From Colwellia sp. (GTDB lineage Bacteria > Pseudomonadota > Gammaproteobacteria > Enterobacterales > Alteromonadaceae): 64,000 nucleotides of DNA. Below the pieces are notes generated by a model. The model searched no databases. It saw nothing but the letters and a program-made list of their open reading frames with translations, and had not been told where the DNA came from. The stretch is from NCBI GenBank assembly GCA_020630795.1, contig JAHDIK010000009.1, positions 62,001 through 126,000 on the forward strand. Direction: 5' to 3'. Position 1 is the stretch's first letter. Every line of letters starts with the position of its first letter. Shown here piece after piece: positions 9,267 through 17,461 of this stretch. A program made the translations under genes and the position numbers.

Positions 9267-10583
9267 TTATATCCGTTTTATATTTTTTGGTTTATTGAAA
9301 AAATCAGGCTTATCTTCCTTGTTAATTAACCAGTTATATATTAACAAATCTTGCTCTGCTTTTCGTTGCCATGTAAATAAATTATCTACTTTTTGTATTG
9401 CATTAATACGCTTTTCTTTTAATAAATCTTTATCATTAATTATTTCTTCGATGATATATTTAATTGAGTTGATGACTTGCGCTCTCTTATTCATAGGTAT
9501 TAAGTAACCACACTTTTCATCTACTAATTCTGCTGGGCCTGCGTAATCCATAACAATTGGTACTATACCCAGAGCCATAGCCTCTAGAACAACACCTCCG
9601 CCAAACTCGCGTATACTAGGGAATAAAAAAACATCAGCCTTAACAAGCTCATTTTGTAATTGGGTATTGGGTACAAAACCATGTAATGTTACATACTTTT
9701 CTAAATTCAGTTCTGTAATTAACTTGGCAAGCTTCTGTTCCTCTGGGCCATTACCATAAATATCTAATGTGACCTTTCCTTCTTTAGCTAAGTTTTGAAT
9801 GCTCTCAATAGCTATGTCGCATGCTTTATAGGGAACAAGTCTACCTACAAATGCTAACTTTAGGTGATGTTCATTACATATCGAATTTTTTAAAGAAAAC
9901 CTTTGTATATCAATAGCGTTTTCGGGTTGATAAACCAATTTATGTTTTATATCAACTGGCATTTGTTCTAATGTGGCCTTTGAGCCACAAACAATTGCAG
10001 TCGCATTATTTCGTAATGAACGATAACCGGGTAACAATTTATAAGCATTTCTTATTGTATTTAGCCATTCTTTTTCCTTTTTTTGCATTTCAGGAAATTC
10101 TTTAGGCCAAGGAACGCCTCCATTGAGCGGCCCTACAACAAAAGGTACGTTTATGGTCTTTAATTTTTTAGCTAGATAACTTGGCGCAGTTGGACTTACA
10201 GGTGTGATACGGTGTACAACATCATATTCTCCATCTTTGAGTAACTCTTTAAATTTGTTCCAAACACATCTTTCAAAATAAGGGTAAATTAAGCTTTGAA
10301 GAGCCGTGTTAATTGTCCAACCTAAATTACCACCACCTCGGATTAATTGTGATAACTTGTGTATTGGTTTTGCTAATTTTTCGGTATTTATAGAAGTAAA
10401 TTCTACACCTTCTTTCCAACCAAAATGCTCTATACTTTCTTTATTTCTTATTTGAGTAACTAGATGAGCCTGACAAGCATTCGATAATGCAAAAGCATGC
10501 GACCATCCAACTAGGGGAACACTTGCCCATTCAGGGTTTGCTGCTTCAGCAATAACTAACACTTTAAATTTTTTTTTACTCAT
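9267..10583 (-). CDS. Glycosyltransferase family 4 protein
   Basis: 438-residue GT-B retaining glycosyltransferase. The donor-binding domain starts near residue 240 with LAFVGRLVPYKACDIAIESI, continues with LDIYGNGPEEQKL and LHGFVPNTQLQNEL, and has the EX7E motif in REFGGGVVLEAMALGIVPIV near residue 330. The N-terminal domain contains the acceptor-side block VVGPLNGGVPWP. It opens the final glycosyltransferase subset of the leftward operon and is separated by 71 bp from the beta-helix gene, the longest gap in this operon. An internal promoter there cannot be excluded. Confidence 0.88.
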   Translation of the reverse strand: MSKKKFKVLVIAEAANPEWASVPLVGWSHAFALSNACQAHLVTQIRNKESIEHFGWKEGVEFTSINTEKLAKPIHKLSQLIRGGGNLGWTINTALQSLIYPYFERCVWNKFKELLKDGEYDVVHRITPVSPTAPSYLAKKLKTINVPFVVGPLNGGVPWPKEFPEMQKKEKEWLNTIRNAYKLLPGYRSLRNNATAIVCGSKATLEQMPVDIKHKLVYQPENAIDIQRFSLKNSICNEHHLKLAFVGRLVPYKACDIAIESIQNLAKEGKVTLDIYGNGPEEQKLAKLITELNLEKYVTLHGFVPNTQLQNELVKADVFLFPSIREFGGGVVLEAMALGIVPIVMDYAGPAELVDEKCGYLIPMNKRAQVINSIKYIIEEIINDKDLLKEKRINAIQKVDNLFTWQRKAEQDLLIYNWLINKEDKPDFFNKPKNIKRI

Positions 10584-10654
10584 TTTAAGTCCTTTAATTT
10601 ATACTCTTTGATAGATTTTATTGTGCTATTTTAGTTTGCTGTCACTAAATAATA

Positions 10655-12376
10655 TTAATAACCTTGTTTGATATATTTGTTTATATGCTCAGTGCTATAT
10701 CTTTTATCCCAAGTCATTATTGATATATTCCTAATTTCTTTAATAAATGCATCTATGCTTGCTTTTTTATTTAAACTTAATTGATAGGATTCTATTGTTC
10801 GTTGTTCAATTTTAGAATCGTTAAGCCATTGCTTATCACTCTCATTTGTAAGGTTAAGCCACGTTGTTAAATTGGTATCGTTATGTGAAATAGGGGTAAA
10901 TATATCCATTATTCTATCTAAGAATGCCGGTTTAGTTGTTGTTTCGGCAAATATTTTATGTTTACCTGCCTCATGGTAATATTGATTATTTTTAAATGTG
11001 TATCCTGTTAGATCTTTTTCCACTTTTATTAATGCACCACCATTTTTATTAAAAGATAGTTTATTATTGGTAATTAAATTATTTTGTTTAACACCTTTTG
11101 CACTAAGTATTATAGCGTTAGCGTTATGTAAATTATTAAATGTATTATTTTCAATCGTAATATTTTTAGTTGTCCCTGATATGTTAATGCCATAAGTATT
11201 ATTCACTTGAGGACTTACTTGGTTAAGAAAGTAATTGTTTTTTACTATACCACCGTCCCAATCGTTAATTTCAAGTCCCCAGCCTAGTGTTCTATTGGTT
11301 GGTTGGCTACGGCCAATATTTAGCATAACATTGTCGGTAATTTGATAATTTTTAAAACGAAAAGCACCCGTTTTATTGCCTCCAGCACTAATGCCAATTT
11401 CGCCATCTATATAAAGGTTGTTTTTTATTATAACGTTACTTGAACTATGTATGCCTTCATTAGCGGTCCATTTATTATGAATACTTGAACTACGAATAAA
11501 AATATTACGAATAAACTTTACATATTTAGCATTGGCAAAATAGGTATTATGATTGTAAATTGTTGCGGCACCCTTTGTTGAATCAATGTTCTTACTTGCT
11601 CGCTGTAGCCAACCGTTGTGGTCAAAAATATTCTCTTCTAGCGTTAAACTTACATTTGCAGTATATAAGCCTGCACTATGTGAGTCAGTTGCATAATTAT
11701 CAAGAAAGGAGTTTCGTCTAAATATAACGTTTTTGAATTCTCCTAAGCCCTGAATGACATTACCTTTATAAAATTTAAAGCGATTACCTTCAAATAGAAT
11801 ATTTTTGATAATGTTATTTTCACTTACATAAATATTAATACCAACATCTCCGTCAGGAGATAAATAGGAATGTGATTTAGGGTCTCTTGTATGTGCATAA
11901 AAGTCTAACCCTTGAATTGCTATGTTTTCAGATGAATGACAGCATATTTGTAGAGCATTATTTGCTCCCGTATTAAATATAGGGTTTTTTATTTTTTCAC
12001 CATAAGCAGCTACTAAAAATGGTTCAGTTAGGCTTTTACCATTTTTAACGTTAATACTTTCAAAAAATGAATCTCCTCGTTTTATCAGTATCCAATCGGG
12101 TTTATTCTTTCTGGTTTTTTTAAAGGCAGCTTTAAATGTTTTAAAGGGACGTAATGTAATATGTTGGGGAGGAGTCAATGGTGAGGTACCAAGTTCTTTT
12201 GGCGTGTATGCTTTTGCCGTATCATCATTACCGTTATTGCTTACGTAGACTATTAAACTCTCTTCAGAAGGAGTAAAAATACTCCAACCTTCGGGTGTTT
12301 TTGGCAAAGATGCTTGCACGTTAAAAATTGAAAAAATTAATAACGGTACAATTATGATAAAAACATATTTAAACAT
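10655..12376 (-). CDS. Secreted right-handed beta-helix repeat protein
   Basis: 573-residue exported protein. A classic signal peptide (hydrophobic residues 5-20, predicted cleavage after NVQA) leads into an Asn-rich repeat region at about residues 130-460 with the rung pattern of right-handed parallel beta-helices (for example VIFRRNSFLDN, VKFIRNIFIRSS, ITIENNTFNNL). This fold is shared by polysaccharide lyases, alginate C5-epimerases and some phage or adhesin proteins. Placed inside an export operon, it may trim, epimerise or bind the polymer in the periplasm. No catalytic set can be assigned by eye, so lyase, epimerase and scaffold remain open. It lies 3 bp after the upstream acetyltransferase gene. 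Confidence 0.78.
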   Translation of the reverse strand: MFKYVFIIIVPLLIFSIFNVQASLPKTPEGWSIFTPSEESLIVYVSNNGNDDTAKAYTPKELGTSPLTPPQHITLRPFKTFKAAFKKTRKNKPDWILIKRGDSFFESINVKNGKSLTEPFLVAAYGEKIKNPIFNTGANNALQICCHSSENIAIQGLDFYAHTRDPKSHSYLSPDGDVGINIYVSENNIIKNILFEGNRFKFYKGNVIQGLGEFKNVIFRRNSFLDNYATDSHSAGLYTANVSLTLEENIFDHNGWLQRASKNIDSTKGAATIYNHNTYFANAKYVKFIRNIFIRSSSIHNKWTANEGIHSSSNVIIKNNLYIDGEIGISAGGNKTGAFRFKNYQITDNVMLNIGRSQPTNRTLGWGLEINDWDGGIVKNNYFLNQVSPQVNNTYGINISGTTKNITIENNTFNNLHNANAIILSAKGVKQNNLITNNKLSFNKNGGALIKVEKDLTGYTFKNNQYYHEAGKHKIFAETTTKPAFLDRIMDIFTPISHNDTNLTTWLNLTNESDKQWLNDSKIEQRTIESYQLSLNKKASIDAFIKEIRNISIMTWDKRYSTEHINKYIKQGY

Positions 12377-12379
12377 AAA

Positions 12380-12916
12380 TTAATTGGCTTTTTTACTTAA
12401 TTTGATTGTTGCTGGAATACCTATTGCTGTCGACTTTTCGGGTACATTTATAGTAACAACTGCGTTAGCACCAATTTTAGCTAAATATCCAATACTGATA
12501 TTTCCTAATATTTTCGCTCCTGCACCGATATCGACGTGATCATCTATTCTCGGTGGAGATGGGCTTTTATCATTAGTTCCGATAGTTACCTGTTGAAAAA
12601 TAAGGCAGTTATTGCCAATAATTGACTTTGGGTGAATAACAATGCCATTAGGGTGAGGTAATAATAATCCACCACCAATTTGGCACGTTAAATCTATCTC
12701 AGCGCCAGTAATTATTGACCAAAATCGATGTTTGATAACATACCACTTAGCAAGGATTTTACGATTTATCAAGCTATTTGACTGTGTATACTGCTGGTAT
12801 TTACGGATGGATTTTAATAATTTTCGGCTAGGATCCCAAAACTGTCTTGGCTTTTCTCTAGCCCAATCAGGTTCTTCATTGTTAATTTTTTCTTTAGTCA
12901 TAATTATGCGGTCCAT
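12380..12916 (-). CDS. Serine acetyltransferase-like hexapeptide O-acetyltransferase
   Basis: 178-residue left-handed beta-helix enzyme. The N-terminal segment has the helical, basic character of polysaccharide-locus acetyltransferases. Hexapeptide turns begin near residue 75 (IDLTCQIGGGLLLPHPNG) and continue through IDDHVDIGAGAKILGNISIG to ATAIGIPATI at the C-terminus. Two in-frame ATGs, at 12916 and 12901, are both possible starts; neither has a strong ribosome-binding site. It is paralogous to the protein at 6805-7302 but clearly distinct. Probable role: acetyl-CoA-dependent O-acetylation of a sugar in the repeat unit. Confidence 0.8.
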   Translation of the reverse strand: MDRIIMTKEKINNEEPDWAREKPRQFWDPSRKLLKSIRKYQQYTQSNSLINRKILAKWYVIKHRFWSIITGAEIDLTCQIGGGLLLPHPNGIVIHPKSIIGNNCLIFQQVTIGTNDKSPSPPRIDDHVDIGAGAKILGNISIGYLAKIGANAVVTINVPEKSTAIGIPATIKLSKKAN

Positions 12917-12977
12917 TGTCTTATGGATTAGAGTTAGATTATTAACGGAAAATTATTTGAATAACTAATTTTTTAAG

Positions 12978-13940
12978 TTATTTAGTTAGTTTTTTACCAA
13001 ACTTTATCCAAAAGCTTTCATAATATTTAGTTGAAATATGCGCTAAACCAAAAGTTACCAACAAAAACAAAGGGCGTTTTAAATATTTTTCTATTACACC
13101 TCCTTCAGCCAACCAGGTATAACGAAGGCCGCCGTGAATAATATAAACTGCATAAGATGTACTTGCGATATAAAATAAAAATTTACTTTTTAGAGTAGTT
13201 AGCAACCAACTTTTTTTATTATCAAAAATAGTTGACCCAATTAATAAGCAAGCTATGTAGGGGCGAAAGTAATTTAAAATACCAGAACTTGGGTGGCTTG
13301 ATGCTATAAGTAATATAAAAATAAGCAGCGTAGGCGTTTGTCCTATTAAGTTCTTTATTTTACTTGAATCGAAATTATAAATTAATGCTAATGTACAACC
13401 TGCTAATATTTCATCTACTCTATAATAGGTGTTTATAGCTATTTCAATGCCATTTAGATATCGATAAACGGTAATAGCAATACATGCAATAGGTAAAATA
13501 TAAAACGCTTTATTTTTTAGTGTAAAAACTAATAGTGCAATAAATATATAAAACTGTACTTCAACACACAGGCTCCAAAAATGGCTGGTGGGTGCTATCA
13601 ATCCCATAGGCTCCCAATTAGTATAAAAGAATAAAGTAGAAACTATTTCGTGAACACTTGCATTGGTAAAGCTAAATGTAATGGCAAGTACCAACCAAGC
13701 TAAAGGTACAATTCTCATAAAGCGGCGAATTAAAAATTTTGGTATGTTCTGATCTTTTAATAAAACGTTAGTAATTAAAAAACCTGATAATATAAAAAAT
13801 ATTGCCATGCCAGTAGCTGCGATAGGGCCATTGAACTGAAATTGTTTATAGCCTAAAGGAAATAAGTGGCCGGCTAAAACCAATAATATACTGATACCGC
13901 GCCATCCATCGAGTACTTGTAATCTACTTTTTGTTTCCAT
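12978..13940 (-). CDS. OafA/YrhL-type membrane acyltransferase (acyltransferase family 3)
   Basis: 320-residue integral membrane protein with about ten hydrophobic segments. The family signature R-x10-H is seen near the N-terminus in GWRGISILLVLAGHLFPLG (Arg14 and His25). Family members transfer acetyl or other acyl groups to surface glycans at the inner membrane. This is the third acyl-modification gene of the locus. It lies 3 bp after the PHP phosphatase gene and is followed by a 61-bp gap. The acyl donor and target sugar are not deducible. Confidence 0.87.
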   Translation of the reverse strand: METKSRLQVLDGWRGISILLVLAGHLFPLGYKQFQFNGPIAATGMAIFFILSGFLITNVLLKDQNIPKFLIRRFMRIVPLAWLVLAITFSFTNASVHEIVSTLFFYTNWEPMGLIAPTSHFWSLCVEVQFYIFIALLVFTLKNKAFYILPIACIAITVYRYLNGIEIAINTYYRVDEILAGCTLALIYNFDSSKIKNLIGQTPTLLIFILLIASSHPSSGILNYFRPYIACLLIGSTIFDNKKSWLLTTLKSKFLFYIASTSYAVYIIHGGLRYTWLAEGGVIEKYLKRPLFLLVTFGLAHISTKYYESFWIKFGKKLTK

Positions 13941-13943
13941 ACG

Positions 13944-14651
13944 TTATATCTTCACTCGCAACTGTTGTGTTGAGTTTTTCATTCTTTCTTTGTTAAATAA
14001 ATTGCAGTTATGCCATGTTGGACCAAGGTCTGGCGTTCTACCTTTCAAGTTATGGCAGTCTGAAGCTATTGCTGATATTTGTTCTGCTTCCAGCAGCTCT
14101 TCCGACATTTGTTGTACGTCGGCACCAAATTTACCGGTTAAGCTGCTTGCAGTTAATTGCAGAGGGCATCCTAAATCAATAAAGGTTTGTAATTTATGGC
14201 GTTGTTCTAAAAAAGTTCGATTACGTTCTGGGTGTACAATTATAGGTAAACAGTTTTTTGCTAGTAACCACTTTATTAAGTTGTCGCTACCGTGAGGTAT
14301 ATCTTGCCTAGGGAATTCTAATAAAAATGTTTTTTTTCCTTGAAACTCTCCCAGCCATGGTATTTCATTATTGTTAACGAGTTTCATCACTTCTGGGCCT
14401 ATTCTTACTTCAGCACCTAGTTGTAATTCCACATTAATATTGTTTTCGTTAACAAGTTCTTGAAACTGTATGAATTTTTCTTGTAATTCGCCTTTGGTAT
14501 TATTAAATTTACCAAAGTGGATGTGAGGAGTAAGAACTTGCGTTGTTACACCGCCATCTATAGCCATGCGTAACATATCGAGGGCTTCGGCATTACTACG
14601 AGCTCCGTCGTCTACATTTGGTAATATATGGCTATGTATATCTATTAACAT
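13944..14651 (-). CDS. CpsB/YwqE-type PHP-domain tyrosine-protein phosphatase
   Basis: 235-residue PHP-fold phosphatase. The N-terminal metal-binding motif DIHSHILPNVDDGA (residues 4-17) and later histidines (TPHIHFG near residue 44, VHPERNR near 142, ASDCHN near 195) are those of the CpsB/CapC/YwqE family, which dephosphorylates BY-kinases in a metal-dependent way. It starts 3 bp after the kinase gene, so kinase and phosphatase are a coupled regulatory pair controlling polymer length or export. Gram-negative Wzc systems often use an unrelated low-molecular-weight phosphatase (Wzb), none of which is seen here. Confidence 0.9.
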   Translation of the reverse strand: MLIDIHSHILPNVDDGARSNAEALDMLRMAIDGGVTTQVLTPHIHFGKFNNTKGELQEKFIQFQELVNENNINVELQLGAEVRIGPEVMKLVNNNEIPWLGEFQGKKTFLLEFPRQDIPHGSDNLIKWLLAKNCLPIIVHPERNRTFLEQRHKLQTFIDLGCPLQLTASSLTGKFGADVQQMSEELLEAEQISAIASDCHNLKGRTPDLGPTWHNCNLFNKERMKNSTQQLRVKI

Positions 14652-14654
14652 ATT

Positions 14655-16877
14655 TTAAGCATCTTTTTCCGGTTTCACACCGTAGTATTCGCCTGCGTAG
14701 TAGTGGTCGCCGTAGTAACTCATTTTTTTAAGTTCTGCTACAGTTAATACAACACCAACAATATTGGCGTTAAGTTTTTGTAAACGGGTAACCGCTTCTT
14801 TTGCGACTTTAATTTTGGTTTGTTCTGCCCTTACGCTAACTATTACACCATCAACTTTGTTGGCAACAATACATGAATCACTTACTGGCAGGGTAGGAGG
14901 GCCGTCTAGAATAATATGTTCGTAGTGTTCAGCCAGTGATTTAAGTAGTTTTTCAAATTTATTTGACGATAATATTTCCATTGGGTTTTGAGGAATCGCA
15001 CCACAAGTAATTATATCAAGTTGATCGTCATTGAGTTTGTGGGTAATGTCGTTAAGCGACTTTACAGCTCCGGAGAGCAATTCTGTTAAGCCTTGCGATT
15101 TTCCAAGTTCTAAGTTTTTACTAATACTCGGTTTACGTAAGTCAACTTCTAATAATAAAGTTTTGCCAACATTGCTTAAAGAGGCAGCTAGGTTCATTGC
15201 TAGGGTAGATTTACCTTCAGATCCTGTTGCTGATGTTACTAATATTGTTTTAGGTGGATTGTCTATATTCGAGAATATAATACCTGTTCGTATAGTGTTT
15301 ATACTTTCTGAAAACGGTGAACGGGTATCTTCTAGATATTGTTGTTCTGGACCTTTTGTGTTTTTTGGTGCTTTTACAAAAGGAGTAATACCTAGCATTG
15401 GAAGTTTAAGTTTTTCTTCAAGCAAGTCTGGTGTTCTGAACGTATTGTTAAGCATTTCACGTAAGAATGACACAATTACACCTAAGAATACGCCAACCAT
15501 AAGTGAAATGAGTATGATTTTTTTTACATTAGGGCTCACTGGGATCCGGGGTACGGTTGCTCTATCAATTATATGAACATTAGATGCGCTGATTTCTCCT
15601 TTGATGTTTGCCTCTAATAGGCGAGATTGAAAAGCCTCATAAATTCTACGATTGTTTTCTACTTCACGCTCTAAACTCACTAATGATGCACTTTCATCTT
15701 GTATTGAGCGGACATCGCTTTTGGTATCATCTATAAGGTTGTTTATATTTGTTACTTGTAATTTAGCTAGGTTGTATTGATTTTCAACGCGTTGAATTAT
15801 TTTACTTGTAGAATTTTTTAAATTATTTTGAGCATTTTTTAACTCTGAACGTGCTGCTATCATTTTAGGGTGCAACTCACCGTAACGTTCAAAAAGTTCG
15901 TTTACTTTATTTTGTTTCTGAGTTTCATCTTGTATTAAACTATTTAAAGTATCGTCTTGAATAATTTGATTAAGTGATGAAAAATTTTTACTCCCATTCT
16001 TAATTGCTTTAATTAGCTCGAACTGCTCCGTTTGAATGCTTAATTCTGTTTGAGCTTTTACCAAGTTAGTGTTTAACGACTGTAACTGGTTATTAGCAAG
16101 AGCTCGTTGCTGGTAGCTGTGTATTAAACCTTGGCTTTCTTGATATTCTTTAACACGCTTTTCTGATTCAACTAAATTGTTTTTTAACTGCTCGTATTGA
16201 GTGGTAAGCCATTTTTGTTGATTTTGAACATCGGTTAAACGTGAGGTTAGTCCAAATTCTATATAAGCATCAGACAAAGCGTTAATGATATCGGCAGCTT
16301 CTTGAGGATCGTTTGCTTGATAGTTTATCGTGATTATTTGGTTTTTTCTGCCACCTGTAACAACAATATTGGCAGATATTTTATCAGCAAGAAATACAGA
16401 TAGCTCTTCATCGGTCAGTTCTTTGGTTTCTTTATTTTCGTAACCTATAGCACTTTTAACTGTATCTTTTATTTGTTTTATAAACGTTGTTTTAGGTTGA
16501 TTTTTAGCGCGTTCTATTTTTAGTTTTTCGACTAGGTTTAAACGCTCTACAACTTTTTCAGCTATTACACGTGAACGTATAATCTCATATTGTGTTTCAA
16601 AAAATAAAAATACCATGGCAGAGGCTATATATTGTTCTTCACGGTCTGCATTTGGCTGGTATGGGTCGGCTAAAATTTTAGCTGTTGCGTTATAAATAGG
16701 TTTAGTGTTCTGAGCTATATATGTACCGGAAGCTAAACAAATCAACGCTATAATAATTATTGTAAATTTATTACGGTTGAGTATGCGTAAGTAGGTGCTT
16801 ATTTCAAATTCTTTTTCTGTTTCAATATTCATTAGGTTTTTATTCGTTTCCGAGTCAGCGTTAGTTAGTCCTTTCAT
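14655..16877 (-). CDS. Polysaccharide co-polymerase / tyrosine autokinase (Wzc-type BY-kinase)
   Basis: 740-residue inner-membrane protein fusing a Wzz-like chain-length domain to a cytoplasmic BY-kinase. TM1 is at about residues 38-57. A long periplasmic coiled-coil region spans about 215-430, then the Pro-rich stretch TVPRIPVSPN and TM2 at about 452-472. The kinase has Walker A at 549-558 (SATGSEGKST), Walker A' at about 574-583 (LLLEVDLRKP) and Walker B at about 654-661 (HIILDGPP). A C-terminal cluster with six tyrosines (721, 722, 726, 727, 731, 732) is the autophosphorylation tail. It partners with the export protein 12 bp upstream and the PHP phosphatase 3 bp downstream. Confidence 0.95.
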   Translation of the reverse strand: MKGLTNADSETNKNLMNIETEKEFEISTYLRILNRNKFTIIIIALICLASGTYIAQNTKPIYNATAKILADPYQPNADREEQYIASAMVFLFFETQYEIIRSRVIAEKVVERLNLVEKLKIERAKNQPKTTFIKQIKDTVKSAIGYENKETKELTDEELSVFLADKISANIVVTGGRKNQIITINYQANDPQEAADIINALSDAYIEFGLTSRLTDVQNQQKWLTTQYEQLKNNLVESEKRVKEYQESQGLIHSYQQRALANNQLQSLNTNLVKAQTELSIQTEQFELIKAIKNGSKNFSSLNQIIQDDTLNSLIQDETQKQNKVNELFERYGELHPKMIAARSELKNAQNNLKNSTSKIIQRVENQYNLAKLQVTNINNLIDDTKSDVRSIQDESASLVSLEREVENNRRIYEAFQSRLLEANIKGEISASNVHIIDRATVPRIPVSPNVKKIILISLMVGVFLGVIVSFLREMLNNTFRTPDLLEEKLKLPMLGITPFVKAPKNTKGPEQQYLEDTRSPFSESINTIRTGIIFSNIDNPPKTILVTSATGSEGKSTLAMNLAASLSNVGKTLLLEVDLRKPSISKNLELGKSQGLTELLSGAVKSLNDITHKLNDDQLDIITCGAIPQNPMEILSSNKFEKLLKSLAEHYEHIILDGPPTLPVSDSCIVANKVDGVIVSVRAEQTKIKVAKEAVTRLQKLNANIVGVVLTVAELKKMSYYGDHYYAGEYYGVKPEKDA

Positions 16878-16889
16878 CTTTTATTCTCT

Positions 16890-17438
16890 CTAAAAAAAGC
16901 TTTCGCTAACTGTAATGATGTCACCCGGTTTAACTTTTGACGTTAAGCGAGCAGAGCTTGTTGAAACAGTGTTGTTTTTATCTGTTTCACTTTTGATTGA
17001 AATTGCTGTTTTTGATGCGCGTTCAGTAAAGCCACCAGCAAGTGTTACAGCTTTTTGAATAGTTAAGCCTTTGCGGTAAGGGTAACTACCTGGATTTTTA
17101 ACTTCGCCATCTATGTAAAATGGTCTGTATTCTATTATAGTAACCGTAACGTTAGGTTTTTTAAGGTAGCCTTTTAAGTACTTTTGAATCAGTACTTGTT
17201 CTAATTGTTGAACGGTTAGGTCTTTTACTTTAACTTGCCCAATTAGAGGCATTGAAATAGAACCAGAAGTGCTAATTTTTACATTCTCTATACCTAATTC
17301 TGGTTCGTTAAATACCGAAACTGATATTTTGTCATCAACAGATAACTGGTAATTATCAATTTCTTGAGCAGATGTTGATAAACATATACCACTCAATAAC
17401 AGCAGTGCAAATTGTATAATTTTTTGAGGTAACTTCAT
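16890..17438 (-). CDS. Outer-membrane polysaccharide export protein (short Wza/OPX type)
   Basis: 182-residue exported protein with a Poly_export domain (DNYQLSVDDKISVSVFNEPE from about residue 27, then GSISMPLIGQVKVKDLT) followed by one SLBB-like segment (FYIDGEVKNPGSYPYRKG from about residue 108). A signal peptide ending near STSA is present; the cysteine in it does not form a clear lipobox. At half the length of E. coli Wza it lacks the second SLBB repeat and the C-terminal outer-membrane helix, so it belongs to the short OPX proteins that probably need a separate barrel. The gene just upstream, 23 bp away, encodes such a barrel. Confidence 0.92.
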   Translation of the reverse strand: MKLPQKIIQFALLLLSGICLSTSAQEIDNYQLSVDDKISVSVFNEPELGIENVKISTSGSISMPLIGQVKVKDLTVQQLEQVLIQKYLKGYLKKPNVTVTIIEYRPFYIDGEVKNPGSYPYRKGLTIQKAVTLAGGFTERASKTAISIKSETDKNNTVSTSSARLTSKVKPGDIITVSESFF

Positions 17439-17461
17439 TGCTTAACCTTAGTGTATATCGA

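Noticed and set aside
12732..12968. 78-codon rightward open frame opposite the acetyltransferase gene
   Set aside because: Antisense to a clear conserved gene over most of its length; composition is that of a reverse-strand shadow.
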